Positions 1-8,993 of a stretch of 11,536 nt of DNA are shown here, in pieces. Made by a program: the position numbers and the translations under genes. This DNA is from an uncultured bacterium (GTDB lineage: Bacteria > Methylomirabilota > Methylomirabilia > Rokubacteriales > CSP1-6): the NCBI GenBank assembly GCA_946479205.1, contig CAMLFJ010000045.1, forward strand, positions 1-11,536, read 5' to 3'. The notes under the pieces were generated by a model, which was given only the letters and a program-made list of their open reading frames with translations, was not told the DNA's origin and did no database searches. The first letter of the stretch is position 1, and each line of letters opens with the position of its first letter.

Positions 1-850
1 CGCCGCCGGCATCCACTGGCGCACGGACTTCACTGAAGGGCTGGCCCTCGGCGATCATGCGCCCCCAGGCGGGCGTGGGTGGCGGCGGGCCGAGCCCCAG
101 GAACGACAGCCCGGACTCGGTGATGATGGCGCCGGAGACACGGAGCGCGCCCTGGACGATGATCGGGGCCAGCACGTTGGGCAGCACGTGCTGGAAGATG
201 ATCGCGAAGCTGCCCACGCCGGCCAGCCGGGCCGCCTCGATGTAGGGCTCCTCCTTCACCGCGAGCACGTCGCCGCGCGTCACCCGCGCGAACGGGGCGA
301 TGAAGCCGACCGCGACCGCGATGATCACGTTGCGCACCCCGAACCCCATCACCGCCATCATGGCGATCGCCAGGATGATGATCGGAAACGCGAAGAGCCC
401 ATCCATGATCCGCATGATCACGGTGTCCACGATGCCGCCGTAGTACCCGGAGATCAGCCCGAGAGTCACCCCGATGACCATGGCGAGCAGCACCGCGACG
501 AGGCCGACCACGAGCGCCACCCGCGCCCCGTAGATGATCCGGCTCATGATGTCGCGGCCGAAGCTGTCGGTGCCCGCCCAGTGAGCCATGGACGGCCGCG
601 CGAGCGGCGTGCCCACGCCCTGGGCGATGGGGTCGTAGGGCGCGAGGACCGGCGCGAGGATCGCGGTCGCGACGATCGCGAGGAACACGACGAGCCCGAA
701 CACCGCGCCGGGGTTTCGCCTGAACCGCCGCCACCAGCGGCCGACGCCGGCCCGCGCGCCGAGCGGCGCGGCGGCCGCGACAACCGGGGAGGAGGCTCCC
801 ACGCTCTCGGCATCGAACGGGCGGTTGCCGGCGCCGAGGGGCTGAGCCAC
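1..850 (-). CDS. ABC transporter inner-membrane permease, DppC/OppC type (partial, 3' end beyond left edge)
   Basis: Second permease of a peptide/nickel-type (DppBC/OppBC) ABC importer. I read 283 in-frame codons from a GTG start at 850-848 to the window edge without a stop. The GTG shares one base with the upstream permease's TAG stop (TAGTG), so translation is probably coupled; no in-frame ATG occurs before residue 88. The N-terminus is Ala-rich (residues 20-33). Then come TM1 (about 51-72), the GTDSFGRDIMSR segment (93-104) typical of DppC, several TM helices (about 107-190 and 237-253), and the EAA loop that contacts the ATPase (about 200-231, with EAARLAG and HVLPN). ESGLSFLGLG follows at 245-254. 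Substrate cannot be told: no binding protein or ATPase gene is in the window. The last 16 or so codons look unlike the family (see findings). Confidence 0.93.
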   Translation of the reverse strand, partial: MAQPLGAGNRPFDAESVGASSPVVAAAAPLGARAGVGRWWRRFRRNPGAVFGLVVFLAIVATAILAPVLAPYDPIAQGVGTPLARPSMAHWAGTDSFGRDIMSRIIYGARVALVVGLVAVLLAMVIGVTLGLISGYYGGIVDTVIMRIMDGLFAFPIIILAIAMMAVMGFGVRNVIIAVAVGFIAPFARVTRGDVLAVKEEPYIEAARLAGVGSFAIIFQHVLPNVLAPIIVQGALRVSGAIITESGLSFLGLGPPPPTPAWGRMIAEGQPFSEVRAPVDAGG

Positions 851-1794
851 TAGGCGACCCGGATCCGCGGGTTGAGGAACGCGTAGAGGAGATCGACCAG
901 GAGATTCACCACCACCACCGCGAGGACCCCGACCAGGATCGCGCCCTGCACGACCAGGTAGTCCCGGTTCAGGATGGCGCTCACCGAGAGCCGGCCCATT
1001 CCCGGGATCGCGAACACGGTCTCGGTCAGGACCGCGCCGCCCAGCAGGGTGCCGAACTGCAGCCCGATCACCGTCACGACCGGGATGAGCGCGTTGGCCA
1101 GCGCGTGCTTGTAGACCAGCGCCGCCTGCCGGACGCCGCGCGCCCGCGCGGCCTTGACGTAGTCCTGGTCGAGGACCTCGAGAAGGCTCGAGCGGATGAT
1201 CCGGGCCACCAGCCCCGAGAAGAACGTCCCGAGGGTCACCGCGGGCAGCACGAGGCGCCAGAGGCCCTGGGAGAGATCCGTCCACGGGTGGACGTAGCCC
1301 ATCGCGGGAAACCAGCCGAGATACACGCTGAAGATCCAGATCAGGATGATGCCCTTCCAGAAGGCGGGCATCGAGTAGACGAAGATCGCGAAGCCCATCG
1401 ACCCGTAGTCCCAGACCGAGTCCTTCCGCATCGCGGCGATGAGGCCCGAGGGCACTGCGATGAGAATGCCCACGATCACGCTGGCCACCACCAGGGTCAG
1501 GGTGGGGATGAACGCGTCGAGCACCAGGGTGGAGACCCGCTCGTGATTGAGGAAGGAGTCGCCCAGATCGCCCGCGAGGACGTTGCGGATCCAGAGGAGG
1601 TACTGGACGACAACGGAGCGGTCGAAGCCGAGCTCGCCGCGGAGGCGCTCGTAGGCTTCCTGGCTGAAATCGTCGCCCAGGCGCATCCGGGCGGGGTCGC
1701 CGGGGATCATCCGCATCAGGGCAAAGATGATCACCGAGACCGTGAAGAGCACGGCCAGGGTCTGCCCGAGACGAGAGAGGACGAATCGGACCAT
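850..1794 (-). CDS. ABC transporter inner-membrane permease, DppB/OppB type
   Basis: First permease of the DppBC-like importer, 314 aa, close to the usual family length of 300-340. It opens with the standard MVRFVLSRLGQ and a TM helix (about 9-29) followed by IPGDPA (30-35), a DppB hallmark. Further TM segments lie near 97-121, 131-158, 181-200, 238-262 and 284-305. The EAA loop spans about 211-240 (DYVKAARARG, then KHALANALIP), and the ETVFAIPGMGRL motif sits at 258-269. I chose the ATG at 1794 because the N-terminal helix begins there and a GGAGAG ribosome site lies just upstream; the frame stays open to 1944, but the extra 50 residues are not family-like and run through the promoter. The stop overlaps the next permease's GTG. 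Peptide, nickel, opine or glutathione import are all possible. Confidence 0.95.
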   Translation of the reverse strand: MVRFVLSRLGQTLAVLFTVSVIIFALMRMIPGDPARMRLGDDFSQEAYERLRGELGFDRSVVVQYLLWIRNVLAGDLGDSFLNHERVSTLVLDAFIPTLTLVVASVIVGILIAVPSGLIAAMRKDSVWDYGSMGFAIFVYSMPAFWKGIILIWIFSVYLGWFPAMGYVHPWTDLSQGLWRLVLPAVTLGTFFSGLVARIIRSSLLEVLDQDYVKAARARGVRQAALVYKHALANALIPVVTVIGLQFGTLLGGAVLTETVFAIPGMGRLSVSAILNRDYLVVQGAILVGVLAVVVVNLLVDLLYAFLNPRIRVA

Positions 1795-1797
1795 GGT

Positions 1798-1803
1798 CTC
1801 TCC
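1798..1803 (-). promoter_or_regulatory. Ribosome binding site fixing the DppB-like start
   Basis: GGAGAG on the minus strand, three bases before ATG 1794 (five from the GGAG core). It supports the internal ATG rather than the longer open frame reaching 1944. Confidence 0.6.
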
Positions 1804-1883
1804 GGCCGATCCTGCCGAACCCGAGCGGATCTGCGTGCCGACACGCGTCCCTCGGGACGACAGCGGCCCGCAATTGGGGAGCG

Positions 1884-1912
1884 AGTATACTGCGCGCTCC
1901 GCACCCCCGCAA
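1884..1912 (-). promoter_or_regulatory. Sigma70-like promoter for the dppBC-like permease pair
   Basis: On the minus strand, TTGCGG (1912-1907, 3/6 to the -35 consensus) is followed after exactly 17 bases by TATACT (1889-1884, 5/6 to the -10). The expected transcript start is near 1877, leaving an untranslated leader of about 80 bases before the permease ATG at 1794. It lies directly after the stop of the upstream EthD-like gene, so the permeases can be expressed separately from it. The -10 is part of a perfect palindrome, AGTATACT, but I see no plus-strand gene for the other orientation. Confidence 0.5.
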
Positions 1913-1927
1913 GGCGGCCCGCGGGAA

Positions 1928-2608
1928 CTACTTGCCGAACACAACCTGCAGGCGGTAGAAGCCGAGGGTGACGTCGCCGGTCGCGCCGCGGCGGGCGAGG
2001 GCCTCGGCGCTGAGCAGGCCGTGGCAGGCGCCCTCGACCGCGGGGGCGTCGATGCCCTCGACGAGCACGACCCACCGCACCAGCGCGTCGGGCGTCGCGA
2101 GCAGCTTCTTCTCGTCGCTCTTGGCCGCGGTGCTCACGCTGGCGTCGCCCTCCAGGAGGTGCCCGGCCACGACGCCCGGATGCTGGGCGGCGGTGGGGAG
2201 CGCGGTGGCGGTGAGCCACGCGCGGAGCTCGTCCTCGTGTCCGGCGCGCGGCCCGAGCTCGAGCGTGGCGATCACGCCGCCCACGCCGGTGCCCGCGCTC
2301 GTCACCAGGCGGCAGGCGGTGCGCTTGTTGTTGCGCACAAGGGGCAGCGTCTTCTTCGTCCACGGCGTCGGGTTGCCCAGGCGGGCCAGGTAGGCGGGGC
2401 TCTGGAGGGTGTCGAGCGACTCCGTCTCGTAGAAGTAGAAGTACTTCGGCGGCGCGCCCAGGGTGACGTAGCGCCGGCAGCGCAGGAAGCCCGGCACGGC
2501 CACGCGCTCCGGGATGTGCTCGCGCAGGTGCCACTGGTCGAATTCCGCGTCGCCGCCCGGCGCCACGTCGTGCCAGAACGCCAGGACTCCCTTGCCCGCG
2601 ATCGTCAT
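1928..2608 (-). CDS. EthD-like / dimeric alpha-beta barrel (ferredoxin-fold) protein, two repeats
   Basis: A 226-aa soluble protein with no signal peptide or TM segment. Two ferredoxin-like halves can be read. The first (about 5-105) has the EthD-like signature FDQWHLREHIPER (23-35) followed by VPGFLRCRRY (38-47) and a YFYFYE strand (56-61). The second (about 110-225) starts with GGVIATLELGP and ends in the strand LGFYRLQVVFG. EthD-like and related dimeric alpha-beta barrel proteins include monooxygenase helpers and small-molecule or heme-binding proteins; the paired repeats make this likely to fold as one intramolecular barrel. The ATG at 2608 is preferred over upstream starts in the open frame (to 2698) because similarity-like structure begins there and the extension would cross the divergent MFS start. 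No clear Shine-Dalgarno sequence precedes it. The biochemical role is unknown; it is not certain that it works with the transporter downstream. Confidence 0.75.
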   Translation of the reverse strand: MTIAGKGVLAFWHDVAPGGDAEFDQWHLREHIPERVAVPGFLRCRRYVTLGAPPKYFYFYETESLDTLQSPAYLARLGNPTPWTKKTLPLVRNNKRTACRLVTSAGTGVGGVIATLELGPRAGHEDELRAWLTATALPTAAQHPGVVAGHLLEGDASVSTAAKSDEKKLLATPDALVRWVVLVEGIDAPAVEGACHGLLSAEALARRGATGDVTLGFYRLQVVFGK

Positions 2609-2668
2609 GGCGCCGACGGTAACGGCCCGAGGGCCTCGCGTCAAGAGTCCGGCGCGGCCGCAGTGAGC

Positions 2669-2674
2669 TAAACT
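2669..2674 (+). promoter_or_regulatory. Candidate -10 element for a leaderless MFS (BT1-type) transcript
   Basis: TAAACT (4/6 to TATAAT) ends seven bases before ATG 2682, so transcription would begin at or next to the start codon. No Shine-Dalgarno sequence is present, and I see no good -35. Similar spacing occurs before 9243. Confidence 0.35.
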
Positions 2675-2681
2675 GAGCGGC

Positions 2682-4139
2682 ATGCCCGAGCCCGTCATGC
2701 CGGAGCCGGTGGAGACCGCGCGCGCGGCCGCGCCCGCGCGCGGCGCGGTCCTGCGCAGCCTCTTCGGGAGCGTGCGCCTGGCCTATCTCCCGGTGCTCGT
2801 CACCTACTTCTGCTACGGGGCGAGCGGGATCACCGGCATCGCGATGCTCTACTTCCAGAAGGACACGCTCGGCATCACGCCCGCCGAGGCCGCGGCCATC
2901 GCCTTCTGGGTCGCGCTGCCCTGGAGCACCAAGATGGTGGCCGGCGTGGCCTCCGACGTGCACCCGATCTTCGGCCGCCGCCGGATCTCCTACCTGGTGC
3001 TCGGCGCCCTGCTGACCTTCGCGGGCTACGGATGGCTGGCCACCACCGCCTCGACCAAGGCCACCTACCTGGCCGCGATGGTCATCATCGCGGTGGGCTT
3101 CATGGTCCAGGACGTGGTCGCGGACGCACTCAGCGTGGAGCTCGCCCGCACCGAGGAGGAGATCAAGCAGATCCAGACGCTCGGTCGCATGGCCCTGCTC
3201 GTGGGCACGATCAGCGTGGGCTACCTGAGCGGGTGGCTCGCGGGCGCGCTCGGCGCGCGCCTCGTCTTCGCGATCGCGCTGCTGCTGCCGGTGCTGGTGA
3301 TGGCGGCGGCGTGGCTCATCCCGCGGGAGACCGCCCGCGCGGCCGCGCCCGGCGACGACGCGAACCCCCTGGGCGCGGGCAAGTCGCGGCTCGTGGTGCT
3401 GGTGGGGCTCGGCTACGCCGCGCTCGGCGTCGCCCTCGAGGCGCTGTCGGTGCCGTTCGGCCAGGAGATCATCCTGGTGGTCTCGGCCGGCCTCATCGCG
3501 ATGCTGCTCCAGCGCGTGGGGATCTCCCGCGCGGTGGCGATCGCCGCCTTCGCCATCTTCTGCTTCCGCGCCGTCCCCTCCGCGGGCCAGGGGTTCAGCT
3601 ACTGGATGATCGATCACCTCGGCTTCGATCAGGAATTCCTCGGCGTGCTCGCCCAGGTGAGCGCGATGCTGAGCCTGGCCGGCCTCATCGTCTTCCGTAA
3701 GCCGATCACCCATCGCCCGGTGAGCTACACCCTCTTCTGGGTGACCCTCGCGGGGGCGGTGCTCTACCTGCCCACCATCGGGCTGTTCTACGGCGTGAAC
3801 GAGTGGTTCGGGGTGAGCCCGCGCACGTTCGTGTTCATCGACACCACGATCTCGGCGCCGCTCGGTCAGCTGAGCATGGTGCCGATGCTGGCCCTCATCG
3901 CGCGCACCGCGCCGCGCGGGGCCGAGGCCACCATGTTCGCGATCATGGCCTCCCTCATGAATCTCGCGCTGTCCGCCAGCGAGCTCGGCACCCGCTACCT
4001 CAACACCTTCTTCGGCGTGACCCAGCAGGACTACGGGAACCTGGGCCGCCTGCTCGTCTGGGTGGGGCTGATCAGCCTGCTCCCGCTGCTCGCCCTGCCG
4101 CTCCTCCGGCGCGTGGAAGCGGAGTCCCCGACGCCGTGA
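2682..4139 (+). CDS. MFS transporter, BT1 / folate-biopterin transporter-like family
   Basis: A 485-aa membrane protein with about 12 hydrophobic helices. Signature pieces of the BT1 (folate-biopterin) branch of the major facilitator superfamily are visible: YFQKDTLGITPAEAA (57-71), KMVAGVASDVHPIFGRRR (84-101, the SD.xPIxGRRR loop after TM2), QDVVADALSVELAR (143-156), and, in the second half, FRAVPSAGQGFSYW (295-308) followed by LGFDQEFLG (313-321). Known relatives carry folates, pterins or, in kinetoplastids, S-adenosylmethionine; many bacterial members have no known substrate. The N-terminus repeats MPEPV twice, encoded by two similar 15-base units each with an ATG, so start 2682 or 2697 cannot be separated with certainty; the candidate -10 favours 2682. 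It diverges from the EthD-like gene across a 73-bp spacer. The sensor kinase begins 16 bp downstream, so it may head the same transcript. Confidence 0.85.
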   Translation: MPEPVMPEPVETARAAAPARGAVLRSLFGSVRLAYLPVLVTYFCYGASGITGIAMLYFQKDTLGITPAEAAAIAFWVALPWSTKMVAGVASDVHPIFGRRRISYLVLGALLTFAGYGWLATTASTKATYLAAMVIIAVGFMVQDVVADALSVELARTEEEIKQIQTLGRMALLVGTISVGYLSGWLAGALGARLVFAIALLLPVLVMAAAWLIPRETARAAAPGDDANPLGAGKSRLVVLVGLGYAALGVALEALSVPFGQEIILVVSAGLIAMLLQRVGISRAVAIAAFAIFCFRAVPSAGQGFSYWMIDHLGFDQEFLGVLAQVSAMLSLAGLIVFRKPITHRPVSYTLFWVTLAGAVLYLPTIGLFYGVNEWFGVSPRTFVFIDTTISAPLGQLSMVPMLALIARTAPRGAEATMFAIMASLMNLALSASELGTRYLNTFFGVTQQDYGNLGRLLVWVGLISLLPLLALPLLRRVEAESPTP

Positions 4140-4143
4140 TAGT
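4138..4143 (+). promoter_or_regulatory. Weak candidate -10 before the sensor kinase
   Basis: GATAGT (4/6 to TATAAT, preceded by T so that TG overlaps it) overlaps the MFS stop and ends 12 bases before ATG 4156. No Shine-Dalgarno sequence is present. It could give a very short leader, but the gene may equally be read through from the MFS gene. Confidence 0.2.
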
Positions 4144-4155
4144 GTGTGCCCCGTC

Positions 4156-5452
4156 ATGGCCGTGAACGCTCCTTCTCGCGAGCCCTGGGCCGGGCTGTTC
4201 CGACCGCTCGAGCGCGACGAGCGGCTGTTCGCGGTGCTCCTCGCCTTCGTGATGGTGGGCGGGCTCGCCACCCTCGGGCTCCTGCCGCTGCGCCCGCGCT
4301 ATCGCGTCGACGTCTACGCGGTGGTCATCTGGTTCGGTCTCTACAAGGCGGGCATCCTCGCGCTGGTCACCGTCAACCCGCGGGCCACCCGCCGGATCTT
4401 CATCGCGGCCCTCTGCATCGACACCCTGCTGGTCTTCCTCCTCCTCTTCCTCACCGGGGGCGGGGACAGCCCGTTCGTCAACCTCTTCTACCCGCTCGTC
4501 GCGGTCAACGCCTACTACTTCGGGCGCTGGGTCGGGCTGTTCCTGGCCCTCGTGGCCGGGCTACTCTACTGGGCCGCGGCCAGCCTGGCCCCGCCCGCGG
4601 CCGCGTGGACCGCGGTGGTGAACCTGATGACGTTCGTCGGGCTGCCCGCCTTCGCGGTCGGCCACGTCGCCGACCGCGAGCGCCGCGCGCGCTCGCAGGT
4701 GGAGCTGCTCAATACGGAGCTGACCGGGACGCTCACCCGGCTGCGGGCCGCCCAGGAGAGCCTGGTCGAGGCCGAGCGGATGGCCACCGTCGGACGGCTG
4801 TCCCTGAAGATCGCGCACGAGGTGCGCAACCCCATCGCGGCCATCGGGCTGAACGCGGAGCTGCTGGGTGACATGGTGCAGGGGCGGGTGAGCGAGGACG
4901 GCACCGAGGCCACCGCGCTCGTCGCGGCGATCCGCGACCAGGTCGGGGCCCTCGACGCGCTCACCGAGGAGTACCTGGCCTTCGCGCGCTTCCCGCGGCC
5001 GCAGTTCGAGGAGGACTCGGTCAACGACATGGTCAGCGCGGTCGCGGAGTTCGTCCGTCCGCTCGCCGCGCGCCAGGGCATCGCGGTGAAGGTGGCGACG
5101 GATCCCGCCGTGCCGCCGATGGAGATCGACCGCACGCTGCTCCGCCAGGCGGTGCTGAACCTGGTGAAGAACGGGATGGAGGCGGTGTCCCAGGGCGGCA
5201 GCCTGACCCTGACCACCGCCTGCATGGGCGACACGGTGGAGATCGGGATCACGGACAGTGGGGCCGGCATCTCGCCCGAGGTCGGGCGGCGGCTGTTCGA
5301 GCAGTTCTTCACCACCAAGCCGCAGGGCACCGGGCTCGGCCTCTCCATCTCGCGCCAGATCGTCGAGGAGCACGGCGGGAAGATCCGCTGGCACAGCGCG
5401 CCCGGCGCGGGCGCGACCTTCACCATGACCGTACCCGTCCAGAAGGCGGCCC

Positions 5453-5460
<8 letters not shown>
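4156..5460 (+). CDS. Multi-TM sensor histidine kinase
   Basis: A 434-aa membrane sensor kinase. Residues 25-170 form five or six hydrophobic helices with only short loops and no large periplasmic domain, so the signal is probably sensed in or at the membrane. A basic, coiled-coil-like linker (about 172-208) leads to the HisKA domain, with the H-box AHEVRNPIAAI holding the phosphorylated His221. The HATPase domain shows the N-box NLVKNGMEAV (Asn339), G1 DSGAGI (367-372), F-box FEQFFTTKPQ and G2 GTGLGLSI (391-398), so catalysis looks intact. The architecture resembles kinases paired with NtrC-type regulators. The frame also offers GTG 4144, four codons earlier; ATG 4156 is the simpler start, and neither has a ribosome site. 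Its stop overlaps the response regulator start by eight bases, which makes them a cognate pair. The stimulus is unknown. Confidence 0.93.
5441..5446 (+). promoter_or_regulatory. Ribosome binding site of the response regulator
   Basis: AGAAGG, six bases before ATG 5453, lies inside the end of the kinase gene and supports this start within the overlap. Confidence 0.55.
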
Positions 5461-6885
<1,425 letters not shown>

Positions 6886-6889
<4 letters not shown>

Positions 6890-7758
6890 GCGCCCGGCCC
6901 TTCGAGGCGCTGCGCTACGAGGTCGCGGAGGGGGTCGCCACCGTCACCCTGAACCGGCCGGACAAGCTCAACGCGCTCAACACCGTCATGCTCGAGGAGC
7001 TGCTCGCCGTCCTCGAGCTGGCCGACGCCGACGACGCGGTCCGCGCGCTGATCGTCACCGGGGCGGGCCGCGCGTTCTGCGCGGGCGCGGACCTCTCCGA
7101 AGGCGGCAAGACCTTCGACCGCGTCGCCCGGGGTCGCGGCGAGGCCCCCGGCGAGCACCGCGACGGGGGCGGGCGCGTCACGCTGCGCATCTTCGACATG
7201 AAGAAGCCGCTGATCGCCGCCATCAACGGTCCCGCGGTGGGCTTCGGCGTCACCATGACGCTGCCGATGGACATCCGCATCGCCTCGACTGCGGCGCGGA
7301 TCGGCTTCGTGTTCGCGCGCCGCGGGGTGGTCCCGGAGGCGGCCAGCACCTGGTTCCTGCCTCGCCTGGTCGGCCCGAGCCAGGCCGCGGAGTGGGTGTA
7401 CACCGGGCGGGTCTTCCCGGCGGAGGAAGCGCTCGCGGGCCGTCTCGTGAGCCGCGTGGTCCCGCCGGACCAGCTCCTGTCGGTGGCCCGCGACCTGGCG
7501 CTCGAGATTGCTCGGAACACCTCCGCGATCTCGGTGGCGCTCGCGCGGCAGATGATGTGGCGGCTGCTGGGGGCCGATCATCCGATGGAGGCGCACCGCC
7601 TGGACTCGCGCGGCATGGACTGGACGGGCCGCTCGGCCGACGCCTACGAGGGCGTCACGTCGTTCCTGGAGAAGCGCCCGCCGCGCTTCACCCAGCGGCC
7701 CAGCACCGACATGCCGCCCTTCTATCCCTGGTGGCCCGAGCGCCGCTTCGAGTCCTGA
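6886..7758 (+). CDS. Crotonase-family protein (enoyl-CoA hydratase/isomerase superfamily)
   Basis: A 290-aa cytoplasmic protein of the crotonase fold, acting on acyl-CoA thioesters. Typical pieces are TVTLNRPDKLNALN (19-32), the CoA-binding and oxyanion segment AFCAGADLS (63-71), the second oxyanion region INGPAVGFG (113-121), and RRGVVPEAASTWFLPRLVG (145-163). The C-terminus has an added tail rich in aromatic residues and proline (about 264-290). By hand alignment to rat mitochondrial hydratase, the two catalytic glutamates (144 and 164) fall on Thr123 and Phe143, so simple hydration is doubtful. Glu151 in the VVPEAAS motif sits where enoyl-CoA isomerases place their single acid/base. An isomerase, or another crotonase activity, is therefore more likely. 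GTG start with a strong ribosome site, overlapping the regulator stop (GTGA); the second MFS gene follows after 13 bp. Confidence 0.88.
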
Positions 7759-7759
7759 G

Positions 7760-7772
7760 CCGCCCTCGGCGG
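7760..7772 (+). repeat. Small GC hairpin over the translation start of the second MFS gene
   Basis: CCGCC, a CTC loop, then GGCGG. The 3' arm includes the first base of GTG 7772. It fits a weak coupling device but is short and may be chance in 70% GC DNA. Confidence 0.3.
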
Positions 7773-8932
7773 TGAGCGCGTCCCCGCGGTCCGGCACAGT
7801 GCTCCTGTGCCTGGTCGTCTTCGCCAGCACGGTGTGCGTGGGCGCGTTCGGCCCGCTGCTGCCCGAGATCGCGCGGGCGCAGGGCCTGCCCGACTGGCAG
7901 CTCGGCGTCCTCGCCGGCTCCTTCGGCTTCGCGCGGATGGCCGCGGATCTGCCCGCGGGCGCGCTCGCCACGCGCCACCTCGCCACCTCGCTCACGCTGG
8001 CGCCGATCACGCTGCTCGGCGGGATGCTGCTGCTGTCCACCGCGGGGCCGTTCACGGTCCTGGTGCTGGGCCGGCTCCTGACCGGCCTCGCGCACACGCT
8101 GGTGATGGTCGGCAGCCTGACCGCGGTGCTGCAGGATCGGGAGGGCCCGCGCGCCTCCATGCGGCTCAACACGCTGGAGTTCGCGGGCATGCTCGGCGTG
8201 CTCGGCGGACTCACCCTGGTCGGCCTGCTGCCGGAGCGCTGGCCGTGGAACCTGACCCTGCTCGCGGCGGCCGGACCGGTGCTGCTGTCGCTGGCCGGCA
8301 CGCTCGTGCTGGTCCGCACGTTCCGGCGCCGCCTCCCGTCCGCGCCGCCCGTGGCCGCGCGGGGCGCGACGGAGGGGGTGCCGGCGCGGGCGGTGGCGCT
8401 GCCGCCGATCGTCCGCCTCATGTTCGCGCTCGGCGTGGTCATGGCGCTCGCCTGGTCCGCGGTGAGCCAGTTCGTGATCCCGCTGCGCGGGACGCGGGAG
8501 TTCGGGCTCGACCGCGCCGGCATCTCCGGCCTGCTCTCGCTGGCGCAGCTGGTGGACCTGATCGTGCTCCTGCCGGTGGGCTGGGTGGCCGACCGGATCG
8601 GCCGGCTCCCGGTGCTGACCGCGGTGGCGGCCACCCTGGGGCTCGGACTCCTGGCGGTGGGATTGGGCTCGCTGCCGCTCCTCGTCGTCGGCTGCGCGCT
8701 GTTCGGGCTCGGGATGGCGGGCTGGATGCTGCCGCTCGGCGTCATTCGCGAGCACACGGACGTGACCCGGCTCGGCTGGCGAACGGGCGTCTACCGCGTC
8801 GGCGTGGACGGGGCGATCTTTCTCGGCCCGCTGATCTGCGGGGTGCTCGGAGAAACGCACACGCCGATCTTCATCGCGCTGGTGGGCGTCGCCGCCTTCG
8901 CGATCGCGGTGCGGATCGGGCGGGGGGGATAA
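7772..8932 (+). CDS. MFS transporter, 12-TM
   Basis: A 386-aa membrane protein with about 12 hydrophobic helices in two halves joined by a hydrophilic loop (about 182-210, RTFRRRLPS and after). The TM1 region (about 9-30) ends in GPLLPEIA, followed by QLGVLAGSFGFARM (43-56), a usual TM2 layout. The loop GWVADRIGRLPV (270-281) is the motif-A-like sequence between TM8 and TM9. It resembles the general drug/metabolite MFS branch; the substrate cannot be read. The start is GTG 7772, thirteen bases after the crotonase stop. There is no clear Shine-Dalgarno sequence, and a small GC hairpin (7760-7772) covers the place where one would be, so translation may depend on ribosomes arriving from the crotonase gene. 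It could export a product or import an acid handled by that enzyme, which is inference from position only. Confidence 0.87.
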   Translation: MSASPRSGTVLLCLVVFASTVCVGAFGPLLPEIARAQGLPDWQLGVLAGSFGFARMAADLPAGALATRHLATSLTLAPITLLGGMLLLSTAGPFTVLVLGRLLTGLAHTLVMVGSLTAVLQDREGPRASMRLNTLEFAGMLGVLGGLTLVGLLPERWPWNLTLLAAAGPVLLSLAGTLVLVRTFRRRLPSAPPVAARGATEGVPARAVALPPIVRLMFALGVVMALAWSAVSQFVIPLRGTREFGLDRAGISGLLSLAQLVDLIVLLPVGWVADRIGRLPVLTAVAATLGLGLLAVGLGSLPLLVVGCALFGLGMAGWMLPLGVIREHTDVTRLGWRTGVYRVGVDGAIFLGPLICGVLGETHTPIFIALVGVAAFAIAVRIGRGG

Positions 8933-8942
8933 GGTCTCACCC

Positions 8943-8983
8943 CCTCACCCTGCCCTCTCCCCAGGGGGGAGAGGGGGATGAGG
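8943..8983. repeat. Long imperfect inverted repeat between convergent genes; possible bidirectional terminator or dispersed element
   Basis: The core CCCTCTCCCC (8953-8962) pairs perfectly with GGGGAGAGGG (8966-8975) over a 3-base loop. With a TG bulge at 8951-8952, a further seven of eight outer positions pair (CCTCACCC with GGATGAGG, one mismatch). No T tract follows on either strand, so it is not a classical intrinsic terminator. It fills most of the 61-bp space between the second MFS gene and the convergent CDGSH gene. CT/GA-rich hairpins of this kind often recur in high-GC genomes, but only one copy is in this window. Confidence 0.55.
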
Positions 8984-8993
8984 AGTGACTTCG

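Noticed and set aside
30..734. 234-codon minus-strand open frame and 188-853 plus-strand frame over the DppC-like gene
   Set aside because: The Arg/His/Gly-rich products lack membrane helices, whereas the GTG-started frame from 850 reads as a proper DppC permease.
1795..1944. 50-residue N-terminal extension of the DppB-like protein
   Set aside because: It is not hydrophobic or family-like, would overlap the upstream gene's stop and covers the promoter; ATG 1794 has a ribosome site and the usual N-terminus.
4144..4155. GTG start of the sensor kinase four codons before ATG 4156
   Set aside because: Not excluded, but it has no ribosome site and adds nothing conserved; ATG is the simpler choice.
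1731..4271. 846-codon open frame on the minus strand, antisense to the BT1-type carrier
   Set aside because: Its product is dominated by Arg, His, Glu, Gly and Ala with no domain or helix pattern, as expected for a frame opposite a 70% GC gene. The plus-strand carrier has clear family motifs, and the open frame joins on to unrelated genes.
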